NCBI GenBank assembly: GCA_047608075.1
Contig: JBLKRX010000024.1
Coordinates: forward strand, 8,630-72,629
Length of the DNA stretch: 64,000 nt
Direction: 5' to 3'
From: Ferdinandcohnia humi_A
GTDB taxonomy: Bacteria; Bacillota; Bacilli; Bacillales; Bacillaceae_L
Shown: positions 25,507 through 33,429 of the stretch, piece after piece
How positions within the stretch are numbered: the stretch's first letter is position 1
Layout of the letters: every line of letters starts with the position of its first letter
Translations under genes and position numbers: made by a program
Notes under the pieces: generated by a model
Databases searched by the model: none
Told to the model about the DNA's origin: nothing
What the model saw: only the letters and a program-made list of their open reading frames with translations

Positions 25507-26280
25507 ATGGGTACTATTTTTAAGACAATGATTGTGACTTCTTTACGGGATAAAATTACGTTGTTTTATTCGATTCTTTTTCCGGTCCTTATATTAATTG
25601 GGTTGGGTTATTATGTGGATAATGAGGATTACATTCCTAGACTTCTCACGGGTGTAATTGTATTAAGTTCATTGTTTTGGGGAGTTTCTGGCATTGCGTT
25701 TCAAGTATTTGGACAACGTACTAGAGGTGTTTATAAGTTGCTGAAGGTAACACCGCTCCCGACGATGCATTTCATTCTTTTAATGGCAGCCGCCCGTACC
25801 ATATTAGGTATAGGTATAAATCTACTGGTTTTGTTTGTGGGGATTGTTTTATTTGATATAGCTATTTCACCAAATGAATTATTGGGAGCAATCAGCGTTA
25901 TGTTTATTGGAATCTTATGTTTTACATGCTTGGGCTTTTTTATATCCAATTTTGCAAATAATGAAGGCCAAATTAATATGATTTCAAATCTATTCTTTCT
26001 GCCGATGATATTTGGAACAGACACCTTTTACTCTTTAGAAAATGCTCCTACTTGGGTTGCTAGAATGGGTGATTTTTTCCCACTTGGCTATTACACAAAG
26101 GCATTAAGGATAGTCATTGGAATTGAGGAGTCAGAACAGACTACTATGGCACTCATTATCATTTTACTAGGCTTTACACTGCTACTATTGATTCTTGCAA
26201 CGGTAACCTTTAAATGGGAAGCACAAAGTCAGGTTGATTTAAAAAAAGGAAGTAAGGGGAAAGAAGGGTTATCTAGCTAA
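25507..26280 (+). CDS. ABC-2 type exporter, permease subunit
   Basis: The 257-residue permease has six probable membrane helices (such as ITLFYSILFPVLILIGLGYY, LLTGVIVLSSLFWGVSGIAF and MALIIILLGFTLLLLILATV), matching the ABC-2 membrane family. It pairs with the ATPase two bases upstream to export an unknown lipophilic compound or peptide. GGGGAGGTAAATAAAA precedes the ATG. The gap to padR carries a third operator, so the regulator can be transcribed separately. Confidence 0.9.
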   Translation: MGTIFKTMIVTSLRDKITLFYSILFPVLILIGLGYYVDNEDYIPRLLTGVIVLSSLFWGVSGIAFQVFGQRTRGVYKLLKVTPLPTMHFILLMAAARTILGIGINLLVLFVGIVLFDIAISPNELLGAISVMFIGILCFTCLGFFISNFANNEGQINMISNLFFLPMIFGTDTFYSLENAPTWVARMGDFFPLGYYTKALRIVIGIEESEQTTMALIIILLGFTLLLLILATVTFKWEAQSQVDLKKGSKGKEGLSS

Positions 26281-26396
26281 AACGGAGATGTTGTGATATG
26301 ATTTCTTTAAAAATAGGAAAGACTTTCCTAAATGTATAAATATAAACGAAGCACAGCCTGACAGCTCCCGCACTTGCTGGTTTTCTTTTATAGCTG

Positions 26397-26413
26397 ATAG
26401 TTAATGTTGAATA
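26397..26413 (+). promoter_or_regulatory. PadR-type operator upstream of padR
   Basis: ATAGTTAATGTTGAATA differs by one or two bases from the two sites upstream of the ABC operon. It lies 21 bases before the padR start, which indicates autorepression. Confidence 0.7.
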
Positions 26414-26434
26414 TGTAATCTTGAGGTGCAAGAA

Positions 26435-27016
26435 ATGGTTCGTCTTATGGTATTAGGTATGCTACGAATAAAGCCACTATCTGGCTATGAAATTCAAAGA
26501 GTTTTACAGACAAGTCAAACAGATATATGGGCCGGAGTTTTACCTGGCTCTATCTATCATGCTCTGAAAAAAATGGATAAAGAAGGACTTGTTGAAGTAG
26601 ACAATGTTGAACAAACAGGCCACCGTATTAAAGCAATATATAAAATTACGGAGAAGGGACAGGTTGAATTTATTAACCTTCTAAAAGATAGCTTGCGTGA
26701 AAAATCGGTAGGATTGCCAAGTAATTTATATACGGGGATTGCCTTCCTTCATGAACTTCCGTTAGAGGATAAAGTAGAAGCATTAGAGGAACAAAAGGTA
26801 ATGTTAGAAAAAGAATTGGAGCAATTGAAGAGCGGACTAGAAATAAAGGAGCAATATGTAAAATTGGACGAAATCGCTAAGCTTCAATTTGAAAATATGT
26901 TTGCTCATTACGAACTTCAAGTTACGTTTATCCAAAAACTGATAAATCAGCTTAAAACAATGGAGGATACTGACCCCAAAATTTCCCCTGAGGATTTTGA
27001 TAAATATTTTGATTGA
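26435..27016 (+). CDS. PadR family transcriptional repressor
   Basis: The 193-residue protein has an N-terminal winged helix (VRLMVLGMLRIKPLSGYEIQ, then PGSIYHALKKMDKEGLVEV) and a C-terminal helical Vir_act_alpha-type dimerisation domain (about residues 95-175). PadR-like regulators of this size typically repress adjacent exporter genes and release DNA on binding the compound. ATG at 26435 is chosen because GAGGTG lies six bases upstream; the GTG at 26426 overlaps that site. Three near-identical 17-base sites flank this cassette. Confidence 0.9.
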   Translation: MVRLMVLGMLRIKPLSGYEIQRVLQTSQTDIWAGVLPGSIYHALKKMDKEGLVEVDNVEQTGHRIKAIYKITEKGQVEFINLLKDSLREKSVGLPSNLYTGIAFLHELPLEDKVEALEEQKVMLEKELEQLKSGLEIKEQYVKLDEIAKLQFENMFAHYELQVTFIQKLINQLKTMEDTDPKISPEDFDKYFD

Positions 27017-27157
27017 TATTGAAAAAATGTAAAAAACAGAGATACACACTGATTTTTGTAATTTGGTTCAGTTTTTGCAGAGAGAATCAATTAAACCAGT
27101 TAAAATAGGAAGAAAAAAATAACAGCAGTATCGTTAACTAAAAGGGAATATTTACGC

Positions 27158-27193
27158 AACAAAAAAAGTGAGTATACACTCACTTTTTTTGTT
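27158..27193. promoter_or_regulatory. Perfect 16-bp-arm palindrome containing a TetR-type half-site pair
   Basis: AACAAAAAAAGTGAGT, ATAC, ACTCACTTTTTTTGTT. The T run lets it end transcription from padR. The inner GTGAGTATACACTCAC also resembles the TetR operator just downstream, so it may double as an operator. Confidence 0.7.
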
Positions 27194-27236
27194 GACTTAT
27201 CGTTAATCAAACTACATAATTTTGAGTAAGTACTCA
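27192..27236 (+). promoter_or_regulatory. Promoter and TetR-type operator of the second ABC cassette
   Basis: -35 TTGACT (27192-27197), a 17-base spacer and -10 CATAAT (27215-27220). The palindrome TGAGTAAGTACTCA (27223-27236) follows directly, where a bound repressor would block initiation. It matches the inner part of the upstream palindrome. The likely ligand protein is the TetR regulator encoded at the end of this operon. Confidence 0.75.
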
Positions 27237-27258
27237 CTTTTAAGGGGAGGCGTGTAGC

Positions 27259-27984
27259 ATGAATAGTAGTGTATTAATTCAAAAGGTTAGTAAAAGCTTC
27301 GGGAAAAAGGTAGTACTGGATGAAATAGACCTTACTATTGGGGAGGGTCAAATATATGGATTTATTGGCCCGTCAGGTGCTGGTAAGACAACCTTAGTAA
27401 AGATGATTGTGGGAATGGATATCCCTGATTATGGAACCATTCATGTATTAAATAAAAAGATGCCTAATCTCGAGATACTGCAAGATATTGGTTATATGGC
27501 CCAATCTGATGCCTTGTATACCGAGTTAACTGGTAGGGAAAACCTTTCTTTCTTTGCCTCTCTATATAAATTAAATAAGGTTGAAACGAAGCAGCGTATT
27601 GATTATACAGCTTCACTCGTAAATTTAACGGAGGATATAAATAAAAAGGTAGCTACGTATTCAGGAGGAATGAAACGTCGCTTGTCACTAGCAATAGCAT
27701 TAATACAAAATCCAAAGATCCTTATTTTGGATGAACCTACTGTTGGAATTGATCCAGAATTAAGGCTCAACATTTGGAATGAATTGTTGCGGATGAAGAA
27801 GGAAGAAGGTAAGACAATTATTGTAACAACACATGTTATGGACGAAGCCGAGAAATGTGATTTCATTGCATTGGTAAGGGATGGAAAAATATTAACTAGA
27901 GGAACACCAAAAATGTTAAAAGATACTTATCAAGCGAATAACTTTGATGAAGTATTTTTATATGCAGGGAGGAATACCCGGTGA
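27259..27984 (+). CDS. ABC-2 type exporter, ATP-binding subunit (second cassette)
   Basis: The 241-residue ATPase has Walker A GPSGAGKTTL, Q-loop in GYMAQSDALYTELTGRENL, signature YSGGMKRRLSL, Walker B ILILDEPTVGIDP and switch His in VTTHVMDEA. GGGGAGG precedes the ATG. The stop codon overlaps the GTG start of the permease gene, so the two are translationally coupled. The pattern fits antibiotic or lipid exporters of the LnrL/YhcH type. Confidence 0.92.
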   Translation: MNSSVLIQKVSKSFGKKVVLDEIDLTIGEGQIYGFIGPSGAGKTTLVKMIVGMDIPDYGTIHVLNKKMPNLEILQDIGYMAQSDALYTELTGRENLSFFASLYKLNKVETKQRIDYTASLVNLTEDINKKVATYSGGMKRRLSLAIALIQNPKILILDEPTVGIDPELRLNIWNELLRMKKEEGKTIIVTTHVMDEAEKCDFIALVRDGKILTRGTPKMLKDTYQANNFDEVFLYAGRNTR

Positions 27985-29042
27985 GAGTGTATGCCTTGAT
28001 CAAACGGATTATTCAACAACTGCTTCGGGATAAACGGACACTTGCTTTATTATTTGTTGCTCCATTACTTATTTTATCACTTATGTACGTCTTATTTAAT
28101 GGCGAAACGGGTAATCCATCTTTAGGAATAAAGAATGTAGAGGATAGTCTTGTAGAAAAACTTGAGAAAGTAGATATTCTTGTTAAAGAATATGAACAAT
28201 TGACATACGTTGAAGGAACAATAATTGCAGATGATCTTGATGGAATGTTACGCATTAAAGATGGGAGGCCAGAGCTCACATTACTAAACAGTGATCCAAC
28301 ATCTGCAAAGGCGTTACAGATGAAAGTTAATCAAATACTAGCAGCACATGCTCAAGAAAATGTAAGTAAACAGGTTCCTGCAATGGCCAATGTTGCAAAA
28401 ATAAACCTTGAAACAAGGTACGTTTATGGAAGTGGTGATACAGTATTCTTTGATGTTCTTAGTCCAATATTGATTGGGTTCTTTGTTTTCTTCTTTGTAT
28501 TCCTCATCTCTGGAATAGGATTATTGAAGGAGAGAACATCAGGGACACTAGAACGACTAATGTCTACACCGATTCGTAGAGGAGAAATTGTTACGGCTTA
28601 TTTAGTGGGATTTGGTATGTTTGCAGTTCTTCAGACACTCATCATTGTACTTTTTTCAACACATGTGTTGGACCTCACACTGAAAGGATCTTTATGGTAT
28701 GTAATTCTAATTAATCTTCTCCTTGCGTTAGTTGCTTTATCTCTTGGGATTCTTTTATCATCTTTTGCGGCATCCGAGTTTCAAATGGTTCAATTTATTC
28801 CGATTGCAGTTATCCCACAAATCTTCTTTTCAGGAATTATTCCCCTTGAAGGGATGGCAGACTGGTTACAGGTTATTGCGAAGGTAATGCCTTTGTATTA
28901 TGCAGCAGATGCTCTAAAAGGAGTTATGTATATGGGTGAAGGTTTTAGAGAAATAACCAGTAATCTACTGGTATTAGTTACTTTTGCGACAATTTTTATT
29001 ATACTAAATGTGTTCGCATTGAAAAAGTACAGAGCATTGTGA
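27981..29042 (+). CDS. ABC-2 type exporter, permease subunit (second cassette)
   Basis: The 353-residue permease begins with one membrane helix (ALLFVAPLLILSLMYVLF), then an extracytoplasmic region of about 130 residues, then five helices near the C-terminus. This is the ABC2_membrane_3 arrangement of LnrM/YhaP-like exporters. The motif LLKERTSGTLERLMSTPIRR is typical. GTG at 27981 overlaps the upstream TGA. A TetR regulator follows 29 bases later. The substrate is unknown, probably an amphiphilic drug. Confidence 0.92.
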   Translation: MRVYALIKRIIQQLLRDKRTLALLFVAPLLILSLMYVLFNGETGNPSLGIKNVEDSLVEKLEKVDILVKEYEQLTYVEGTIIADDLDGMLRIKDGRPELTLLNSDPTSAKALQMKVNQILAAHAQENVSKQVPAMANVAKINLETRYVYGSGDTVFFDVLSPILIGFFVFFFVFLISGIGLLKERTSGTLERLMSTPIRRGEIVTAYLVGFGMFAVLQTLIIVLFSTHVLDLTLKGSLWYVILINLLLALVALSLGILLSSFAASEFQMVQFIPIAVIPQIFFSGIIPLEGMADWLQVIAKVMPLYYAADALKGVMYMGEGFREITSNLLVLVTFATIFIILNVFALKKYRAL

Positions 29043-29071
29043 GTAAGGTAATGACAAGGAAGTGGATATAG

Positions 29072-29722
29072 TTGTCTAAAGATAATCTATTAGATGCATT
29101 AATTGAGCAAACTAAATTATCAAAAAAACAAACCGATAAACAACAAAAAATAGTAGAGACTGCGATTAATATGTTCGCAGAAAAAGGATACGCGAATACT
29201 TCCACAAGTGAAATCGCAAAGGCAGCAGGGGTAGCGGAAGGAACTATTTTTCGTCATTATGGCACAAAAGATAATTTATTGCTTTCAGTTATTCTTCCAT
29301 TTTTAAAAGAAGCATTACCTGGGATGGCAGAAAACGTGTTTAAAGAAGTAGTAACAGAGAACACCTTGCACTTTGAAGATTTTTTAAAAGGATTGTTTCA
29401 GAATCGAATAGCATTTGTAATGGAGAATAAAGAGATTTTTCAAATACTTGTTAAAGAGCTATTATACAGTGAAGCATTGAGATTAGAGCTACTTCCTTTT
29501 TTCACGGAAATTGTAGGGAAACGTGTTGCCAACATGATTGATCTATTTAAAGAACGAGGGGAAATAATGGACCTTCCTACAAATGCGATCCTAAAAATGG
29601 TAGCTACTTTATTTGGCGGGTATCTTGTAACAACCTTTGTTTTAACAAATAATGATGATATCGATGTCGAAGAAGAAACGGAAAATCTGGTCCGATTTGT
29701 ACTGGAGGGCATAAAGAAATAA
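29072..29722 (+). CDS. TetR family transcriptional repressor
   Basis: The 216-residue protein has the TetR helix-turn-helix at about residues 20-66 (TAINMFAEKGYANTSTSEIA, then KAAGVAEGTIFRHYGTKDNL). A helical ligand-binding and dimerisation domain follows. It starts with TTG at 29072 behind AAGGAAGTGG. As the last gene of the ABC exporter operon it probably represses it through TGAGTAAGTACTCA at 27223. Autoregulation follows from the operon layout. Confidence 0.9.
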   Translation: MSKDNLLDALIEQTKLSKKQTDKQQKIVETAINMFAEKGYANTSTSEIAKAAGVAEGTIFRHYGTKDNLLLSVILPFLKEALPGMAENVFKEVVTENTLHFEDFLKGLFQNRIAFVMENKEIFQILVKELLYSEALRLELLPFFTEIVGKRVANMIDLFKERGEIMDLPTNAILKMVATLFGGYLVTTFVLTNNDDIDVEEETENLVRFVLEGIKK

Positions 29723-29888
29723 AATATTCTATGTTTTACTTTATGACCTAGCCAAGAACACCCGTGAATTTTTTTCGTGGTAGGTTCATTAATGATGATT
29801 CGTCCTAGAAATGAGTAAGATAATTGAAAATATGAGACAAAATATGCGATATTCATATTATATTAAAATAACTTAGAGGTGAATGAAG

Positions 29889-30251
29889 TTGATAACAAAT
29901 ATAGCATCTGTTGCAGTATATGTGGAAGATCAATTAAAAGCAAAGGAATTCTGGACAGAGAAGGTAGGCTTTGGTGTTGTTGCTGAACATCAAATGGGAC
30001 CTAATGCTCTGTGGCTTGAAGTCGCACCACAAAATGAGAAAAGCCGTCTCGTAATTTATCCAAAGTCAATGATGCAGGGTTCAGAAAACATGAAGGCTTC
30101 CATCGTATTTGAATGTGATGATGTAATTGCTACATATGATAAGATGAAGGCCAATGGTGTTGTATTTAAAGGTGAACCACAGCAAATGCAATGGGGTACA
30201 TTTGTTCAATTTAGTGATGAAGATGGGAATGAATTTCTGTTAAAAGGGTAG
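29889..30251 (+). CDS. VOC family (glyoxalase/dioxygenase fold) protein
   Basis: The product of about 120 residues has one vicinal-oxygen-chelate domain. Blocks are ITNIASVAVYVEDQLKAKEF, WTEKVGFGVVAEHQMGPNAL, ASIVFECDDVIATYDKMKAN and FVQFSDEDGNEFLLKG, where the last Glu is a usual metal ligand. Members include glyoxalase I and drug-binding proteins; the ligand here is unknown. AGAGGTG is seven bases from TTG 29889 but only one or two from ATG 29883, so TTG is preferred. Confidence 0.85.
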   Translation: MITNIASVAVYVEDQLKAKEFWTEKVGFGVVAEHQMGPNALWLEVAPQNEKSRLVIYPKSMMQGSENMKASIVFECDDVIATYDKMKANGVVFKGEPQQMQWGTFVQFSDEDGNEFLLKG

Positions 30252-30260
30252 TTTTCAGAC

Positions 30261-30359
30261 ATTTATTCAAACGTTTGATTAAAAATGAAATGCCTTGGCA
30301 TCCTTGGAACAAAGAGGTAAACAAACGCTTGATTGAAAATCAATCAAGCGTTTGTTTAC
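30261..30359. repeat. AAACAAACG palindrome cluster, second locus
   Basis: TTCAAACGTTTGATT (from about 30261) is followed by a perfect 19-bp-arm inverted repeat, GTAAACAAACGCTTGATTG (30317-30335), AAAAT, CAATCAAGCGTTTGTTTAC (30341-30359). The half-sites match those at 1146-1278. Such a long perfect stem could also form a strong RNA hairpin behind the VOC gene. Confidence 0.7.
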
Positions 30360-30396
30360 TATATTAATAACGATTTCACACAAAATTGTAGAAAAA

Positions 30397-30427
30397 AGCC
30401 TGATTTCAGTAAAAATGGAATCAGGCT
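30397..30427 (-). terminator. Terminator of the marR-MFS operon
   Basis: Read on the minus strand, AGCCTGATTCC and GAAATCAGGCT form the stem, followed by TTTTTTC. It lies 8 bases beyond the MFS stop codon. Confidence 0.8.
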
Positions 30428-30434
30428 ATTGCTA

Positions 30435-31646
30435 TTAAACTGATAAGGTAGCCGTATTTTTCCCTCTCATGATACATTCCTTTTTTCCGTGTAAGAAATA
30501 ATAGAGAATAGAAGTGATTACTGTCCAAACGCCTAGGAGTAGATATAGGTTACTGTAGCCAGCGATTGGAATAATGAATCCTAACAAATAAGGACCAAAT
30601 CCAAGTCCTGCATCGAGAAAAATAAAGAATGTCGATGTAGCCAATCCCATTCGATGAGGTGGTGTGAGTTTAATTGCAACTGCTTGGGTGCAGGATTGCA
30701 TATTACCAAATCCAAGACCGATGAGGGCACCTGCAGCTAATAATATAAAGCTATTGTTCGCAATGCTTAGTAGAAGCATTCCAAATGTAAGTAAAATAAA
30801 GGCTGGATACATCACGTAATTTGCCCCTTTTATATCCATTAAGCGTCCAGTAAAAGGACGGGAGAGTAATACTGCAATTGAATATACTAAGAAGAAAAAG
30901 CTAGCAGCTGTTACTAGTTCAAGTTCATTTGCATAAAAGGTAATAAACGATAAAACGCTTGAATAACAAAATGCAATTGCGAGGGTAATAAAAGCAATTG
31001 GAATTGCCTTAGGTTCGATAAAGCTTGATAGCTTTACCCCTTTTGCTTCTACCATTTTATTTTTACGAATTTCTGGAGGTGGTACTTTCCCGAATAGGGA
31101 TATGACCAAGCTAAAAACCCCTAAGGCGAGACAGAAAATGAAGATGACATGGAAGCTGGTATGTTGGCTCATATAAAGACCAATAAAAGGCCCGATGGCT
31201 GTTGCAAGTGTTGCACTCATGCTATAATATCCAATTCCTTCTCCTCTCCAGCTAAAAGGGATAATCTGGGCAATTATGGTCCCGGTTGCAGTACTTGCGA
31301 TACCGAGAGTAATTCCATGTAAGAAGCGATTAAAAAGTAAAAATGTTATACCTGCATGATAAAAATACAAGAAAGTCGTAACTGTGAAAAACAGTAGTCC
31401 AATAAATAGTGTTTTTTTACGGCCAATTGTATCAATGTACCTGCCTGTAAATAGGCGTCCTATTAGAGTCCCGATAATAAATATTCCAGTTACAAGACCT
31501 GCTTGGCTAGTAGTTGCGCTATATTCTTCGACCGCAAACACGGCAATGATTACCATCAATAGATAAAATATAAGAGTTAATAAAAAATTCAAGGACGAAA
31601 TGATGATGAAGTCCTTCGTCCAAAGTCTAGGTTTTGCTAATTCCAT
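30435..31646 (-). CDS. MFS transporter
   Basis: The 403-residue, 12-helix major facilitator protein has the loop 2-3 signature GRLFTGRYIDTIGRKKTLFI and the matching second-half LLSRPFTGRLMDIKG. It resembles proton-coupled drug exporters of Bacillaceae. It is the second gene of an operon with a MarR regulator, starting 10 bases after the marR stop with AAGGAGATCAAT upstream. MarR control suggests induction by a phenolic or other toxic compound, which is inferred from context only. Confidence 0.9.
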   Translation of the reverse strand: MELAKPRLWTKDFIIISSLNFLLTLIFYLLMVIIAVFAVEEYSATTSQAGLVTGIFIIGTLIGRLFTGRYIDTIGRKKTLFIGLLFFTVTTFLYFYHAGITFLLFNRFLHGITLGIASTATGTIIAQIIPFSWRGEGIGYYSMSATLATAIGPFIGLYMSQHTSFHVIFIFCLALGVFSLVISLFGKVPPPEIRKNKMVEAKGVKLSSFIEPKAIPIAFITLAIAFCYSSVLSFITFYANELELVTAASFFFLVYSIAVLLSRPFTGRLMDIKGANYVMYPAFILLTFGMLLLSIANNSFILLAAGALIGLGFGNMQSCTQAVAIKLTPPHRMGLATSTFFIFLDAGLGFGPYLLGFIIPIAGYSNLYLLLGVWTVITSILYYFLHGKKECIMRGKNTATLSV

Positions 31647-31656
31647 ATTGATCTCC

Positions 31657-32085
31657 TTACTTTGTTAGATTGTTCCGTATGGTTTCCATTATACGGATTA
31701 CTTCTAGTTGTTCCTTTTCTGTTACTCCTTTTAAAATCTCCTGCTCAAATTCGTTAACTGCCACGCGTACATTAACATATACTTGTTTGCCAAGCGAGGT
31801 AAGCTGCATTCTCTTTTCCCTCTTGTCTTTTCCAGGCATTTGTTCTACGTATCCTAGATCTTCCAATTTGGTAATGGTCCTTGTCACAGTTGGTTTCTCA
31901 ACTCCTAAGTATTGGGAGAGTTCGACAAGGGTTGGAGCTCCAAAATTAACAATATAGTACAAAATCGACCATTGGGCTCTATATAGCTGATGTTTACTGA
32001 GCTCAGTATTGAGACGATTTTCAAAAGGTCGATACATTAAAGTGACATGTTGAAAAAACTTTTGATAGGTCTCGATGAAAAACAC
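31657..32085 (-). CDS. MarR family transcriptional regulator
   Basis: The regulator of about 142 residues has the MarR winged helix. LSKHQLYRAQWSILYYIVNF leads into GAPTLVELSQYLGVEKPTVT and RTITKLEDLGYVEQMPGKDK, with the wing RMQLTSLGKQVY. It is followed by the MFS gene in the same operon. The palindrome GTTACC-TAA-GGTAAC lies 19 bases upstream and is the likely operator. The start is uncertain: the GTG at 32085 overlaps AAGGGG, while that site is ideally spaced (8 bases) from an ATC codon at 32076, a very rare start. Confidence 0.88.
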   Translation of the reverse strand: MFFIETYQKFFQHVTLMYRPFENRLNTELSKHQLYRAQWSILYYIVNFGAPTLVELSQYLGVEKPTVTRTITKLEDLGYVEQMPGKDKREKRMQLTSLGKQVYVNVRVAVNEFEQEILKGVTEKEQLEVIRIMETIRNNLTK

Positions 32086-32103
32086 CCCTTGCTTCGGTAA
32101 TTA

Positions 32104-32118
32104 GTTACCTAAGGTAAC
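32104..32118 (-). promoter_or_regulatory. MarR-type operator
   Basis: A perfect dyad, GTTACC-TAA-GGTAAC, lies immediately upstream of the marR gene. MarR proteins commonly bind such sites in their own promoters. Confidence 0.65.
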
Positions 32119-32249
32119 CATTTTTACATTCTAACATATGTGATATTTGTCTGTATAGTTTGAGGTGGATAAGTAGAGAGATAACAAGAAGAACAATTTG
32201 GAGTTTAGGTACTATACTCAGTGCGTGATTCATAGTGAAAAATGCATAT

Positions 32250-32276
32250 TAAAAAGGACTGACAATCTGCCAGTCC
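32250..32276 (-). terminator. Terminator of the HEAQH protein gene
   Basis: On the minus strand GGACTG, loop, CAGTCC then TTTTTA. It lies 48 bases after the stop. Confidence 0.75.
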
Positions 32277-32323
32277 AAGGCACCTATACTGAACCCCGAG
32301 AAAAATTCATTTGATATTATGTG

Positions 32324-33277
32324 TTAAAAGCTTGTTTTTTGTTCATTTAGCAGCATGGTATTTTCTTGATGCAGTTCCAAAGCGTATGAAGAAATAATGT
32401 TATAATCAATCGCCTTCCATTCTTCCATGTGATTATTATAGTTTTGCTGATGCACCTTTCTTGATAGACCTTTAATAACTTCATAGGCTGCTTTTGGGTG
32501 GGGGAACTGTGGGTCATCTTTTGCTTGTATCAAAAACTTTTCAAGTACTTCATGATTATCATAATAGATGAGTTCAACAAGTTTTGCTCTATACTCTAAA
32601 TCCTTTGATTCCAAAATTGGATAATGAAGATAATCGTTAAAATGCTGTGCCTCATGCTTTAAAAAGGAGATTACGTATTGATTGCTTTCTAAATCATCCT
32701 TATATCGATCGTAGTTACAAAATACGCCTGATTCGTTCGCCCAGCCACCGGCTCCTTTATGTTCTAAGGTTACATAGCTTAACCAGCTTTCCATTAGGAA
32801 ATCCTTCATATGATAGACTGTTATTGTTTGAGTTTCATTAGGTAACACCACGTCATATGTGAGCTTTTCTTGTGTTTTCCAAATATAAGGACCTCGATAA
32901 GGTGGAGTGACCCCACCCAAAAAGTAATAGCCTCTAACCTCAAATTCCTTCTTTAATGCGATTTCTGCATCTTCAGCGCTAGAAAAGCTTTCTTCTAAAA
33001 AGGAACTTAATCTTTTTGCTAGCTCTTCTTCAGCCTTATACTCATGAAGCTTTTTCATCAGGACATCATGGAAATAGTTATGATAGATATGTATGGCATC
33101 TCTAATCCAAGGGTCTGAAATTTCAATCCCAATCATTTCTTCACCATAAAACCTCTTTTTATATTTTTCTAATAATGTATCTTCCTCAGGAGTTTTGGGT
33201 GAAGTTGCTTCTAGTAATTCAATAGCAGATGTAATATCTCCCTGAAGGCACAACGAATAAAATGTTGTAAGATTCAT
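32324..33277 (-). CDS. Putative zinc metallopeptidase-like protein with HEAQH motif
   Basis: The 317-residue soluble protein has no family I recognise. Residues near the centre read VISFLKHEAQHFNDYLHYP, which fits the zinc-peptidase HExxH pattern. About 20 residues further, DLEYRAKLVELIYY offers Glu residues for a third ligand, as in gluzincins. The N-terminal 40 residues look like a short helical repeat (FYSLCLQGDITSAIELLEA). A peptidase role is inferred from the motif only. ATG at 33277 follows AAGAGGA; a longer TTG frame from 33301 lacks a site. It is a single gene with its own terminator. Confidence 0.6.
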   Translation of the reverse strand: MNLTTFYSLCLQGDITSAIELLEATSPKTPEEDTLLEKYKKRFYGEEMIGIEISDPWIRDAIHIYHNYFHDVLMKKLHEYKAEEELAKRLSSFLEESFSSAEDAEIALKKEFEVRGYYFLGGVTPPYRGPYIWKTQEKLTYDVVLPNETQTITVYHMKDFLMESWLSYVTLEHKGAGGWANESGVFCNYDRYKDDLESNQYVISFLKHEAQHFNDYLHYPILESKDLEYRAKLVELIYYDNHEVLEKFLIQAKDDPQFPHPKAAYEVIKGLSRKVHQQNYNNHMEEWKAIDYNIISSYALELHQENTMLLNEQKTSF

Positions 33278-33429
33278 AGTTATTAATCCTCTTTTTGTCA
33301 CTATTTTACATCTTCTAGATTAGTGTAATTGAAATAATATGTCTAGCCCACTCTAAGAATAGTTTGTGAGAGTGAAAAAAGAACTGATTCCTCATTGGAT
33401 AAAATCCATTAGCGTCGCTTTTGTGAGTA

